Of a DNA stretch of 64,000 bases, positions 52,504 to 61,395 are shown in pieces (position 1 is the stretch's first letter; every line of letters starts with the position of its first letter). Position numbers and translations under genes: made by a program. The notes beneath the pieces were generated by a model. That model saw only the letters and a list, made by a program, of their open reading frames with translations. It did not search any database and was not told where the DNA came from. The DNA is from Euzebya pacifica (GTDB lineage: Bacteria; Actinomycetota; Nitriliruptoria; Euzebyales; Euzebyaceae): the NCBI RefSeq assembly GCF_003344865.1, contig NZ_CP031165.1:744001-808000 (forward strand), given 5' to 3'.

Positions 52504-53303
52504 GACGCGTCCAGCGAGGTCCTCGCGTCGAGCGAGGTCCTGATGTCCAGCGATCCCATCGTGTCGAGGGCGTCAAGGGCGTGGAGGCGGTGGATGGCGG
52601 CACCGAACCCGCGGGCGACCCGGGCGTCGATCCGGCCGGAGGTGTCGACGACCAGCCGGGGGTCGGCAACCACACGGGCCCCGATGTCGCGCAGGCGGCA
52701 CCACAGGGCGACGTCTTCGGCCTGGTCGACGGGCGGGAACCCACCGCAGGTCAGGTAGGGCCAGACACGGACACCGAGGTTGGCCGCGTGGACGTGGGGG
52801 TGGTCGTCGACGGACAGGGTCCGCCGGTAGCCGCGTCGCCAGTCGTCGAGGAACGTGGGCACGTCCACGTCGGTGCGCAGGTCCACCACCCCGGCGACGG
52901 CGTCCAGGCCGAGGCGGGCGCGGTGCACGTAGTCCGGTGCCCACGACTCGGGGACGAGGGTGTCGGCGTCGGTGCTGAGCAGCCAGGCGTTCCCGTCGAG
53001 GCCGAAGGTGTCGACGGCGGCCAACGCGCCCCGATGGCGGACGGCGCCGATGGTGCGGGCGTGCGGTTGGACGACCACGAGGTCCAGGCCGAACCGCCGC
53101 CCGGCGTCGGTCGCGCGTGCAGCGGTGTCGTCACGGGATCGGTCGTCGACCACCACCACGCCGGCGGGCAGGCCGGTGAGGGCCAGGCTGCGCGCCACCG
53201 AGCGCAGGCACGACTCGATCATGGCCGCTTCGTCCCGCGCCGGGATCACCACGGCGAGCGCCGAGGGTGGTGACGAGGTCTGTGCGTCGGGGCCGATCGG
53301 CAT
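52500..53303 (-). CDS. Family 2 glycosyltransferase
   Basis: A 267-aa GT-A enzyme. ALAVVIPARDEAAMIESCLRSVARSL is the N-terminal strand and nucleotide loop; VVVVDDRSRDDTAA and WLLSTDADTLVPESWAPDYV (DxD) bind metal and sugar nucleotide; PPVDQAEDVALWCRLRDIGARV carries the catalytic ED-like motif. There are no membrane segments. It leads the four-gene operon; the next three genes each start within the stop of the previous one. The C-terminus ends in repeated SLD units (LDIRTSLDARTSLDAS). The acceptor is unknown. Confidence 0.92.
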   Translation of the reverse strand: MPIGPDAQTSSPPSALAVVIPARDEAAMIESCLRSVARSLALTGLPAGVVVVDDRSRDDTAARATDAGRRFGLDLVVVQPHARTIGAVRHRGALAAVDTFGLDGNAWLLSTDADTLVPESWAPDYVHRARLGLDAVAGVVDLRTDVDVPTFLDDWRRGYRRTLSVDDHPHVHAANLGVRVWPYLTCGGFPPVDQAEDVALWCRLRDIGARVVADPRLVVDTSGRIDARVARGFGAAIHRLHALDALDTMGSLDIRTSLDARTSLDAS

Positions 53304-53307
53304 CTCG

Positions 53308-53401
53308 CTCGCTTCGCTGGGGCATCCGGACACCGCCCCGGGTGACGGCGGTCGCCCACCCATACCCCCGCCCGGCCCACCCGACACGCGAGCGAAGCGA
53401 G
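53308..53401. repeat. Inverted repeats in the spacer before the GT2 operon
   Basis: CTCGCTTCGCT (53308-53318) and its complement AGCGAAGCGAG (53391-53401) flank 72 bp, with a third partial copy (GAGCGGAGCGAAAG) near 53437. The 189-bp spacer 53304-53492 has no gene I can support. Confidence 0.5.
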
Positions 53402-53492
53402 TGGTCTTGGTTTTGCCTGCGTGGCCCGAACGCCCCGAGCGGAGCGAAAGACACGTCGGGCTTGGCCTGCGTGTCGCATGCGCGTGTGCTGT

Positions 53493-55091
53493 TCATGGGG
53501 TGAAGAGGGCGTCTACGGTCGAGAGCCACTCGATGGCTTCCTGCGGTGTCAGAGCGGTCGGGGAGTCGGGGTTTCCGGGCTGTTGTTGGATGACCACGTT
53601 CAGCACGTGCCCATCCGGCGCATCCACGAAGGCGTGGAAGTAGGTGGTGGTTGGTAGTACGACCGCGATGCGACGTCCGCGGACCTCCACCAGCTGGCCG
53701 CAGTCCTCGACGAACGTCGTCGTCAGGGGTGGGCAACCGTCTGGAATCGAGTTGGCGACGGCCTCTTCGAAGGCGCCTCGGAAGAGGGTTGCGCTGACGT
53801 GGGCGCCCCTGTCGTCGGCCCCGGCGAACACGACCCAGAGGTCCGGATGCTGCGTCTGGGGTTGTTCGATGAGGCGTGCCTGTGGTCCCTCCGCAGTGGA
53901 AGTCCGAAAGTCATCAGTCAGGCGTTCGGCGAGCTGCGCATCAAAGTCGGGGCCGTCGGAACTGGGCGGCGGCCCGTCGGTGTCGACTGAGTCGAGGATC
54001 GCCTGGACGAGTGTGGGGTCGCGTTCGAACCGGATTCGGATGACCAGATCGATGGCCTCGAATCGGTAGGTGGTCGCCCCATCGGCGTCGGTGGTCACGG
54101 TTGCGGTCTGGCGGGCGAACGTCTCCTGGACGCCACCCTCTTGCTCGGGCCAGTGCGATGCGGGGATGGCCAGGAGCCCGGCGTCGGGCTCGTCCAGGTC
54201 GCAGGCCATGTCCGTCCCCATCGGGGCCATGCGGAGCGCCTCGCGCGGCGGAGTTCCACACGATGGGTCGCCGACGCTCCAGGTGGCGGGATAACCGAAT
54301 TGGTTGCCGGTGAACCCGATGTAGTAGGTCCCGAAGTTGCCCGCTTCCAGATCCTGCAGGTCGCCGGGCAAGGGGACGACGTTGGTGCGCGCGTGCACCG
54401 TCACGCTCTCCTGACCGATGGGGATCGTCCAGCTGACCTGGTGCCATCCTGGGGTGAGGGGGGCCTCCACACCGGTGCCGTCGTCGGCGGCGACCCCCAT
54501 GCTGAGGGCAGCCCCTGCGGCCACCTCAGTTGTTTCAGCGGGGGATAGCGTCAGGGTGGGCAGCGGGGTCCAGGCCGTGCCGTCCCAGGAGCTGAGCACG
54601 AACGTCGGGGGGACGTCCAAGGCGACCTCACCGACATGAAGCGTTCCGGTCAGGTGCGGGCCGACGGTGACCTCGGGCATCATCGCGAGCTGAACGGACG
54701 CCGCCCGATTGTCATCCAGGAGAACCACTGCCTCAGAGGGCCCGGTTGCGGGTGGGGCGTCGGCGTAGGGATCGATCGCCCCATCGGATGGCGAAGGCGT
54801 GGATCCGGGTCGGGGTGTGTTGTCCGGGTTGGGCGCGATTGTCATGGACGGCGCAGGGATCAGGGATGCGGTCGGCGATGCCTGGGGCCGAACGGCCAGC
54901 TGCGTCGTGGTGCTGGGGATGCGGGAGAGGATCGGAATGGTGATCGCCAGCACGATGAAGGAGGCCACGACGATGAAGGCACGCCGGGTCTGACGCCGCC
55001 GGTTTTCTCCGAGCTCGGCGGCGCGCCTGTGGGCGCGGGCCAGGTCCGGCTCGCCTGTGTCCAACGCCGCAGGCCACTGCAGTTCGGTCAT
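53493..55091 (-). CDS. Single-pass membrane protein paired with a sigma factor (putative anti-sigma factor)
   Basis: A 532-aa protein: a cytoplasmic N-terminus of about 38 residues (ARAHRRAAELGENRRRQTRR), one membrane helix (AFIVVASFIVLAITIPIL), a Pro/Ser/Thr-rich stalk (about 65-115), and a large extracytoplasmic region rich in beta structure with a few cysteines (DPSCGTPP, DMACDL, DGCPP...EDCGQ). No zinc anti-sigma (HxxxCxxC) motif is seen. The start overlaps the sigma gene stop by 4 nt, the usual sigma/anti-sigma arrangement, which is the only basis for that role. The extracellular part has no family I recognise. Confidence 0.8.
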   Translation of the reverse strand: MTELQWPAALDTGEPDLARAHRRAAELGENRRRQTRRAFIVVASFIVLAITIPILSRIPSTTTQLAVRPQASPTASLIPAPSMTIAPNPDNTPRPGSTPSPSDGAIDPYADAPPATGPSEAVVLLDDNRAASVQLAMMPEVTVGPHLTGTLHVGEVALDVPPTFVLSSWDGTAWTPLPTLTLSPAETTEVAAGAALSMGVAADDGTGVEAPLTPGWHQVSWTIPIGQESVTVHARTNVVPLPGDLQDLEAGNFGTYYIGFTGNQFGYPATWSVGDPSCGTPPREALRMAPMGTDMACDLDEPDAGLLAIPASHWPEQEGGVQETFARQTATVTTDADGATTYRFEAIDLVIRIRFERDPTLVQAILDSVDTDGPPPSSDGPDFDAQLAERLTDDFRTSTAEGPQARLIEQPQTQHPDLWVVFAGADDRGAHVSATLFRGAFEEAVANSIPDGCPPLTTTFVEDCGQLVEVRGRRIAVVLPTTTYFHAFVDAPDGHVLNVVIQQQPGNPDSPTALTPQEAIEWLSTVDALFTP

Positions 55092-55582
55092 CGTTCGTCT
55101 CCTACGAGGTCCATGACGTCGTGGTCCGCGCGAAGTCGCCTCATGGCCTGGTGACACAGGGCAGTGACCGTCCCGGGCCGGCAACCCATGGCTGAGGCGC
55201 TCTCCTCGACGGACAACCCGCCCAGATGCCGCAGCGTCACCGCAGTTCGCTGACGAGGTGTCAGCCGTGCGAGGCCCTGCCGCAACGTGAGGACGAGCGC
55301 GACCCGCCTGGCATGGTCGTCGACGACGCCGTCGGCCACCACCGGGTGCGCAGGTTCATCGCGACGCGCTCGAAGATCGTCGCGAGCCAGGTTCATGCCG
55401 ATGCGGAACAGATAGCCGCCCGGATGCTCCATCCCGCGGACCCGAGGCCACCGCAGGATCACGCGGGCGATCGCTTCCTGGGCGAGGTCCTGGGCACGCT
55501 GCATGTCACCTGTCATGGCCGTGAGGGTGCGCACCAAGCCCGGCCACTGGGCGTGGCAGAACGCATTCACATCTTCGGCCAT
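55088..55582 (-). CDS. ECF-type RNA polymerase sigma factor (SigE-like family)
   Basis: A 164-aa sigma factor. Region 2: HAQWPGLVRTLTAMTGDMQRAQDLAQEAIARVILRWPRVRGMEHPGGYLFRIGMNLARDDLR. Region 4: LARLTPRQRTAVTLRHLGGLSVEESASAMGCRPGTVTALCHQAMRRLR. This size and sequence match the actinobacterial SigE-like ECF group. GGAGG lies upstream. It is translationally coupled to the 532-aa membrane protein, which probably senses an envelope signal and holds it inactive (inference). Confidence 0.93.
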   Translation of the reverse strand: MAEDVNAFCHAQWPGLVRTLTAMTGDMQRAQDLAQEAIARVILRWPRVRGMEHPGGYLFRIGMNLARDDLRARRDEPAHPVVADGVVDDHARRVALVLTLRQGLARLTPRQRTAVTLRHLGGLSVEESASAMGCRPGTVTALCHQAMRRLRADHDVMDLVGDER

Positions 55583-55623
55583 ACCTCATCAACCCCTCCG
55601 CGCCCCGTTCCACTTAGATCGAT

Positions 55624-55907
55624 CTAGTGGCGTGGAGCGGAGCCTAGGGATCGACTGACATCGCCAACGGCCTGGCGCGCGGAGCACCAACGACCGTCGC
55701 CCTTGGTGAACAGCCGCCCTCGCATGGCTGGTGCGCGGGTCTGCGGGCCTTGACTGCGGGTGCTTGCCGATGCGGTAGCCCTGCGGGCCCTTCCCGCTGA
55801 CGCGCCAGTCATAGATCGTCTGCTTCGGCAGGCCGAGGTAGGCGGCCAGCTCGTCGACGCTGATGAGGGGCCCGAGGCCCCAGCTCTGGTGCTGCTCGAG
55901 GTCCATG
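55624..55907 (-). pseudogene. Decayed excisionase (HTH) and integrase remnant next to tRNA-Pro
   Basis: From ATG 55907 the frame reads LISVDELAAYLGLPKQTIYDWRVSGKGPQGYRIGKH, a clear AlpA/Xis-type helix-turn-helix. After that the expected RYRLSDVEAW-type ending is lost and the sequence becomes out-of-family. In another frame, ATG at about 55723 gives MRGRLFTKGDGRWCSAR, like the N-terminus of a tyrosine recombinase, and soon stops. This is the usual xis-int order with a deletion. It lies on the 3' side of tRNA-Pro, a common integration site. Confidence 0.6.
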
Positions 55908-56075
55908 ACCCCTAGGTGCACCGGGCGTCCCCACACGACCGGAGAAGCTCGTAAGCGCCCCCACCCCCTCGATCCCGATCCCCGCCCACGGTCGAATGTG
56001 GTGAGTAACTGGTGAGTCGCATCAAATTGCACCTACCAAGAGGTCACGGAATCCCTAGAGACTCCTTGACCTCCG

Positions 56076-56152
56076 TGGTCGGGATGCAGGGATTTGAACC
56101 CTGGACCTCCACGTCCCGAACGTGGCGCGCTGCCAAACTGCGCTACATCCCG
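56076..56152 (-). tRNA. tRNA-Pro (anticodon CGG)
   Basis: The reverse complement folds canonically. The acceptor CGGGATG (56146-56152) pairs with CATCCCG (56080-56086). The anticodon loop TTCGGGA gives CGG at 56116-56118, with T-loop GGTTTGAATCC. The discriminator is A and CCA is encoded (TGG at 56076-56078 on the plus strand). It reads CCG codons. Confidence 0.97.
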
Positions 56153-56193
56153 TTGCGGCGGCACATCGGGAAACGGCCGTCGCGGGAACGAAG

Positions 56194-56223
56194 AGCATAC
56201 CGGCCCCATCGCCGGTCGGCCAA
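56194..56223 (-). promoter_or_regulatory. Putative promoter of tRNA-Pro
   Basis: On the minus strand TTGGCC (56218-56223) and TATGCT (56194-56199) are separated by 18 bp, ending about 41 nt upstream of the mature tRNA. The remaining spacer to 56452 (about 230 bp) shows GC-rich short repeats but no gene. Confidence 0.5.
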
Positions 56224-56452
56224 CACGGGCAACGTCCCTTCGGCCGGGTCCGGGAACGGCCGCTCTGGTCGCCTGAATCCGCCCGGCCTTGATCGGCGCG
56301 ATCGGGGGCTCCATCGTCCCCAAACGACGACGGGCACGATCGTGGGAACCCCTCCCCTCTCCGATCTGCGGGTTTGTCGCCCATGGGCGCCGCAGGCCCC
56401 GATCGCGCCAACCGGGGGGCGGGGTCCACCCACGACCGCCCGGTACCGACGG

Positions 56453-57343
56453 CTAGCGGCCCACCAGGTCGAGGACGGTCAGCTCCGGGCGGCAGGCGAA
56501 GCGGATGGGGTAGTACACGGAGTGGCCGAGGCCGGCGGAGACGTGCAGGTGGAGGTCGGTGCCGATCAGCGACGTCCCCTTGGCCTGGGCGGGCGGCAGG
56601 TCGGAGTTGCTGACCAGCGCGCCCCACCACGGGACGGCCAGCTGACCCCCGTGGGTGTGGCCGGCAAGGGCCAGGTCGAAGCCGGCGCGGTCGTAGCCGT
56701 GCAGCACCCGCAGGTAGGGGGCGTGGGTCAGGCCGAGGCGCAGCACGGGGTCCTCCACCGCCCCAGCGGGGCGGATGATCGAGAGGTCGTCCCGTTCGAT
56801 GTGGGGGTCGTCGACACCGGCCACCTCGATGATCCCGGCGGGGGTCGTCACCGTCGAGGTGTCGTTGCAGAGGACCTGCCAGCCGCTGTCCTCCATGCCC
56901 TTGACCAGCGCGGGGGTGTCCAGCGCCTCGCCACGTGGTCCCTCCGACGGCTGCCACAGGTAGGCCGCCGGGTTGCCGCGTCGGGGGCCGAACCGGTCGT
57001 GTGCCCCCAGCACCGCCAACGCCGGCGCCCCGGTGACCTCACGGAGCCGTTCGTGGAGCGCCACGACCGGGCCGATGGCGTCCGGATGCTCGAGGTTGTC
57101 CCCGCCGCTCACCAGCAGGTCCGGCTGGACCTCCTCCGCGACCCGACGGACGTGATCCAGCCGGTGGTCCTGGCCCGGTGCGAGGTGCAGGTCGGCGAAG
57201 AAGAGGATCCGCAGGCGCCCCTCGCCACGCAGGAGGGGGAGGGTCTCGTGGCGGGTGGCGTACCAGCGTCGCTCGATCCCGACCCCCCAGGCCAGCGCGG
57301 CCGCGCCGGCGAGCGCCACCCCCTTGCCGATGGTGCCGATCAC
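56453..57343 (-). CDS. Metallophosphoesterase linked to the PBP gene
   Basis: A 296-aa calcineurin-like phosphoesterase with an N-terminal hydrophobic segment (VALAGAAALAWGVGI). Metal motifs are FFADLHLAP (D-x-H), VSGGDNLEH (GD), AVLGAHDRFG (normally GNHD; Asn is Ala here), LTHAP and LAGHTHGGQLAVPWW. It corresponds in position to Rv3683 next to ponA2. GTG start overlapping the PBP stop by 4 nt. Probably membrane-associated hydrolysis of a phosphorylated envelope metabolite (inference). Confidence 0.92.
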   Translation of the reverse strand: MIGTIGKGVALAGAAALAWGVGIERRWYATRHETLPLLRGEGRLRILFFADLHLAPGQDHRLDHVRRVAEEVQPDLLVSGGDNLEHPDAIGPVVALHERLREVTGAPALAVLGAHDRFGPRRGNPAAYLWQPSEGPRGEALDTPALVKGMEDSGWQVLCNDTSTVTTPAGIIEVAGVDDPHIERDDLSIIRPAGAVEDPVLRLGLTHAPYLRVLHGYDRAGFDLALAGHTHGGQLAVPWWGALVSNSDLPPAQAKGTSLIGTDLHLHVSAGLGHSVYYPIRFACRPELTVLDLVGR

Positions 57344-60174
57344 CCGTCGTCGCTCGAGTCGCCGCCGGGTCGGCCGGCGGGGGCGGGTTCGGGGGGCTGC
57401 TCGCCGTCACCGTCCCCGGAGCCGTCGCCGCCGCCGGGGTCGGTGGGTGCGGGGTTGGGCTGCTCGCTCGGCTCCTCCGACGGCTCGCCGTCCCCGTCGC
57501 CGGGTCGGCCGACGGGTTCGTCGGTCTCGCCCGGCTCTGGCTCGCCGCTCGGTTCGTCGCTGGGGGACGCCGAGGGGTCGGGCGTGGGCGTCTCCGACGA
57601 CGGTGGCGGGTCGTCCTCGGTCCGTTCGCGGCCGACCTCGATGATCACCTGGCCGATGTCGGGCGTCCCGGGGTTGCTGTCGGGCACCTCGAGCACGAGC
57701 TGTCCGCCCTCGGGTCGTTGTCCGACGACGAAGCCGATCAGCTCGGGGTCGTCGACGGGGACCTCGCTGACCACGACATCGATGCCGAGGCCCTCGAGCA
57801 GGGCGATCGCCTCGGCCTGCGACAGGCCGACGACGCTCGGGACGGTCGGTCGTTCACCGGTGCCGTCGGACACGCCGAGCACGATCGTCGTGCCCTTCGG
57901 GGCCTCGGATCCTCCCGGTGGGTTCTGCTCGACCACGGTCCCCGCCGGTCGCCAGTCGCTGACGGTCGTGGCCTGGCCGGCGTACTCCTCGGCGGCCAGC
58001 GTGGCGATGGCCTGGGACTCCGTCATGCCGACGACGGACGGGACGATGGAGCTCGGGAAGCGCGGCGGCGGGGGGAAGTCCTCGACCGGCCAGCCCATCG
58101 TGTCGATGAGCGAGCGCATGTAGTTGCCCCAGATCATCGTCGGCAGGCAGCCGCCGGTGACCCGACCGCAACGGTTGTCGACCATGGTCGTGGGGATCTC
58201 GTTGCCGACCCACACGGCAGTGGAGACCTGCGGGATGAACCCGACGAACCAGGCGTCCTTCCAGTCCTGGGTCGTCCCGGTCTTTCCCGCAGCGGGGCGA
58301 CCGACCTGGCCGTGGCGGCTGGCGGTGCCGTTCTCGATCGGGCCGCGCAGCAGCGAGGTCGCTGCGTTGGCGATGTCGGGTTCGATCGCCTGGGTGCAGT
58401 TGTCCGTGCCGCCCTCGTAGATGACGTTGCCGTCGCGGTCGAGGATCTCGGTGATCGCGTACGGCTCGCAGTGCACGCCGCCGGCGGCCATCGTCCCGAA
58501 AGCGCTGGCCATGTCGAGCGGGTACACCTCGCTGGCACCCAGCACCGCGGCGCAGATGGGGGACTCGGCCGGCCCGGGTGGGTCGAAGAGGTCGGTGTTG
58601 ACGATGCCCATGCGGGTCGCGGCGTCGGCCAGGCCCTCGGGACCGGTGAACTCGTCGACGAGGTGGGCGAAGTACACGTTGGAGGAGATGGCGGTGGCAC
58701 GGGCCATGTTCATCGACCCGCCGCCGCCGTCGGAGTAGTTGCCCGGCCGCCAGCCGGAGTTGGCGCAGTGCCCGCGGGGCACGTAGGGGGAGGGGGTGTC
58801 GATGGTGTAGGTCGGCGTGACGCCGGCTTCCAGCGCCGCGACGATCTCGAAGGCCTTGAACGACGACCCGGGCTGGCGGCCGAAGGAGGACCCGACGCCC
58901 GGCACTGCCGGCAGCACCTCGGTCTGACCCGGGCCCGATCCGAACTCCTTCGGGCCGAAGCCGATAGCGATGATCTGTCCGGTGTCGGGGTCGACCGACG
59001 TCAACGCTGCCTGCGGACCGTCGGGGTCGGTCAGGACGTCGGTGATGGCGTCCTGGGCGAGGTCCTGCATCAGCGGGTCGATCGTGGTGCGGATCGTCAG
59101 GCCGTTGTTCAGGACGGCCCGCTCACGCGCGTCGGCATCGACGCCGAGCTCGGGGATGTCCCGCAGCAGCGTGCGGATGTAGTTGACGAAGAACGGCTCG
59201 GAGGCCTCTTCGATCTCGGAGATGTTCAGGCCGAGCGTGCGCACGAGCTGCTCGTCGGTGGCGGTGTCGGGGGCGTCGACGACGAAGCCGAGGGCCTCCA
59301 GGTCGGTGATGAACCCGGCCTCGGCCATCTGGTTGATCACGATGTTGCGGCGGTCCAGGGCGTTGCGCGGGTTGGCCAGCGGGTCGTTGGCGTTGGGCGC
59401 GCGCAACATGCCGGCGAGCATGGCGGCCTCGCCAACGTCGAGCTGGCCGATCTCCTTGGAGAAGTAGTACTCCGCCGCCGTACCGAAGCCGTACACGCCG
59501 TTGGCGAGGTAGGCCTCGTTCATGTAGATCTCGAGGATCTCGTCCTTGGTGGCGTTCTGCTCCAGCTCGATGGCGTAGACGGCCTCGCGCAGCTTCCGCT
59601 CGATCGTCGTCTCGGCCTCGCCGGTGAGGTTCTTGATCAGCTGCTGGGTGATCGTGGACGCACCGGACTCGATGTCGCCGGACCGCAGGTTGCCCAGCGC
59701 AGCACGGGAGATGGCTCGCCAGTTCACGCCGGTGTGCTCGCGGAAGGTCTGGTCCTCCGTCGCAAGGACCGCGTTCTGGACGTGGGCCGGGATCTCCTCG
59801 ATGCTCACGTTGACCCGGTTGACCGAGCGCAGGATCGCCAGCTCGTCGCCGTTGGCGTCAAGGACGACGGACCGCTCGTCGGCGACGTACCCCTCGATGA
59901 TGTCGCCGAGGGGCGGGAAGTCCAGCACCTCGGAGTCCACGCGGTGCGTGAAGTCGGCGACGGGCTGGACCAGCGGTGCGATGCCCGCGCCCATCGCCGT
60001 GCCGGCGCCGATGATCAGCAGCGGGACGAGGACGATCGCCAGGAGCAGCCGGAGGATGATGTGGGGGTCGCGGTGGTCCGCGGCGGGAGTGGTGGTGGCC
60101 ATGGGGGAGGTGCGACTGAGGACACGGGGTGAGGGGCGCACCGGGGTCGACCGGTCGACCGTGTCCGTCTGCAC
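57340..60174 (-). CDS. Class A penicillin-binding protein (transglycosylase/transpeptidase) with PASTA domains
   Basis: A 944-aa bifunctional PBP of the PonA2 type. Membrane helix about 38-60. GT51 domain: LATEDQTFREHTGVNW (catalytic Glu140) and GASTITQQLIKNLTGE. Transpeptidase: GSSFKAFE with Ser437 (SxxK), SSNVYF (SxN) and AGKTGTTQDWKDAWFVGF (KTG). Two PASTA modules (VPSVVGMTESQAI; VPSVVGLSQAEAI) and a Pro/Glu/Gly-rich tail end it. It builds peptidoglycan outside the membrane. The GTG start at 60174 lies just after TATCCT; an ATG at 60102 is the alternative. Coupled to the metallophosphoesterase. Confidence 0.95.
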   Translation of the reverse strand: MQTDTVDRSTPVRPSPRVLSRTSPMATTTPAADHRDPHIILRLLLAIVLVPLLIIGAGTAMGAGIAPLVQPVADFTHRVDSEVLDFPPLGDIIEGYVADERSVVLDANGDELAILRSVNRVNVSIEEIPAHVQNAVLATEDQTFREHTGVNWRAISRAALGNLRSGDIESGASTITQQLIKNLTGEAETTIERKLREAVYAIELEQNATKDEILEIYMNEAYLANGVYGFGTAAEYYFSKEIGQLDVGEAAMLAGMLRAPNANDPLANPRNALDRRNIVINQMAEAGFITDLEALGFVVDAPDTATDEQLVRTLGLNISEIEEASEPFFVNYIRTLLRDIPELGVDADARERAVLNNGLTIRTTIDPLMQDLAQDAITDVLTDPDGPQAALTSVDPDTGQIIAIGFGPKEFGSGPGQTEVLPAVPGVGSSFGRQPGSSFKAFEIVAALEAGVTPTYTIDTPSPYVPRGHCANSGWRPGNYSDGGGGSMNMARATAISSNVYFAHLVDEFTGPEGLADAATRMGIVNTDLFDPPGPAESPICAAVLGASEVYPLDMASAFGTMAAGGVHCEPYAITEILDRDGNVIYEGGTDNCTQAIEPDIANAATSLLRGPIENGTASRHGQVGRPAAGKTGTTQDWKDAWFVGFIPQVSTAVWVGNEIPTTMVDNRCGRVTGGCLPTMIWGNYMRSLIDTMGWPVEDFPPPPRFPSSIVPSVVGMTESQAIATLAAEEYAGQATTVSDWRPAGTVVEQNPPGGSEAPKGTTIVLGVSDGTGERPTVPSVVGLSQAEAIALLEGLGIDVVVSEVPVDDPELIGFVVGQRPEGGQLVLEVPDSNPGTPDIGQVIIEVGRERTEDDPPPSSETPTPDPSASPSDEPSGEPEPGETDEPVGRPGDGDGEPSEEPSEQPNPAPTDPGGGDGSGDGDGEQPPEPAPAGRPGGDSSDDG

Positions 60175-60258
60175 GCGAGGATACGGCGGTCACGAGCGCG
60201 GCTCACCTGCCCGTCGCGTGCCACCCCGGCCGGAGGGACGATGCCCCCGGGCGGGACC

Positions 60259-61395
60259 TCAGCTGCGGATCAGGTGTTCCCCGATGGCGTCGAGGCCCTC
60301 GAGGTCGTGCACGTCCGACGGCATCTCGGGCACCTCGACCAGCGTCCGCGGGTCCAGCCCGTGGAGGCCGGACTCGATGTTGCGCTGCTGCCGGGCGTGC
60401 ACCTGCGCGGACCGGTCGAGCAGGCCGAGCATGCCGGCCACGGCCCGCTGCTCGTCGTCACCGGCCAGCAGCCGCTCGCGGTCGTCCTCGCCGACGCGGG
60501 CGGCCAGCGCGGCCAGGTCCTCCGGCAGCGCGGGCGTCACCCGGTTCAGCACGAGGCCGGCCAGCGGCATGCCCTCCTTGGCCAGGCGCTGCACGAAGTA
60601 GCGGGCCTCGCGCAGGGCCGTCGGTTCGCCGGAGGAGACGACCACGAACGCCGCATCGCCGGACGCCAGCAGCTTGTAGACCAGCTGCGCGCGGTTCTTG
60701 AAGCCCTCGTACATGCCCTCGAAGGACTGGAAGAACTCCGCGAGGTCGTCCAGCACGCCGGCGCCGGTGATCCGGCCGGCCGCCTTCATGAACAGCCCGG
60801 TGCCGAACGCCGCCATCCGACCGATGGTCTTGGTGGCCGTCAGGCCGGGGGACAGGAACATCTTGAGGAACTTGCCGTCGAGGAAGTCCGTCAGCCGCTT
60901 GGGGGCGTCGAGGAAGTCCAGCGCGTTCCGGGTGGGCGGCGTGTCGACGACGATGCAGTCGTAGCGGCCGGTGGAGTGCAGGTCGAACAGCTTCTCCATC
61001 GCCATGTACTCCTGCGTGCCCGCGAGCTGGCCGGAGATCTGCTGGTAGAAGCGATTGGACTTGATGCGGGCGGCCCGGGCGGGATCGTCGGCGTGCCGGT
61101 CGATGACCTCGTCGAAGGTCCGCTTCATGTCCAGCATCATCGCGTCGAGGTTGGGCACCGCGTCGACGGCCCGTGGGGTGTTGTCGAGGGCGTCGAGGCC
61201 CATCGACTGGGCCAGTCGGCGGGCCGGGTCGATCGTGACGACGATCGTCCGACGGCCCTGCCGTGCAGCGGCAACGGCCAGGGTCGCGGCGGTGGTGGTC
61301 TTGCCCACCCCACCGGAGCCGGTGCAGACGATGATGTGGCGCTCGGCGACGACCTCGGTCAGGTCGCGTTCGCGGGCACGGTCGAGGGTCGTCAC
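60259..61395 (-). CDS. ArsA/Get3-family ATPase, second of a pair
   Basis: A 378-aa P-loop ATPase. Deviant Walker A: IIVCTGSGGVGKTTTAATLAVAAARQGRRTIVVTIDPARRLAQSMGL. Switch region: YDCIVVDTPPTRNALDFLDAPKRL. The Ala/Met-rich helical region (FMKAAGRITGAGVLDDLAEFFQSFEGMYEGF) resembles actinobacterial ArsA-like proteins rather than arsenite pumps. The mycobacterial pair Rv3679-Rv3680 beside ponA2 has been linked to stress tolerance. GTG start overlaps the stop of the first ArsA gene by 4 nt. Confidence 0.93.
   Translation of the reverse strand: MTTLDRARERDLTEVVAERHIIVCTGSGGVGKTTTAATLAVAAARQGRRTIVVTIDPARRLAQSMGLDALDNTPRAVDAVPNLDAMMLDMKRTFDEVIDRHADDPARAARIKSNRFYQQISGQLAGTQEYMAMEKLFDLHSTGRYDCIVVDTPPTRNALDFLDAPKRLTDFLDGKFLKMFLSPGLTATKTIGRMAAFGTGLFMKAAGRITGAGVLDDLAEFFQSFEGMYEGFKNRAQLVYKLLASGDAAFVVVSSGEPTALREARYFVQRLAKEGMPLAGLVLNRVTPALPEDLAALAARVGEDDRERLLAGDDEQRAVAGMLGLLDRSAQVHARQQRNIESGLHGLDPRTLVEVPEMPSDVHDLEGLDAIGEHLIRS

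Noticed and set aside
56012-58123. 703-codon plus-strand frame
   Set aside because: It runs through tRNA-Pro and antisense to the metallophosphoesterase and PBP genes.
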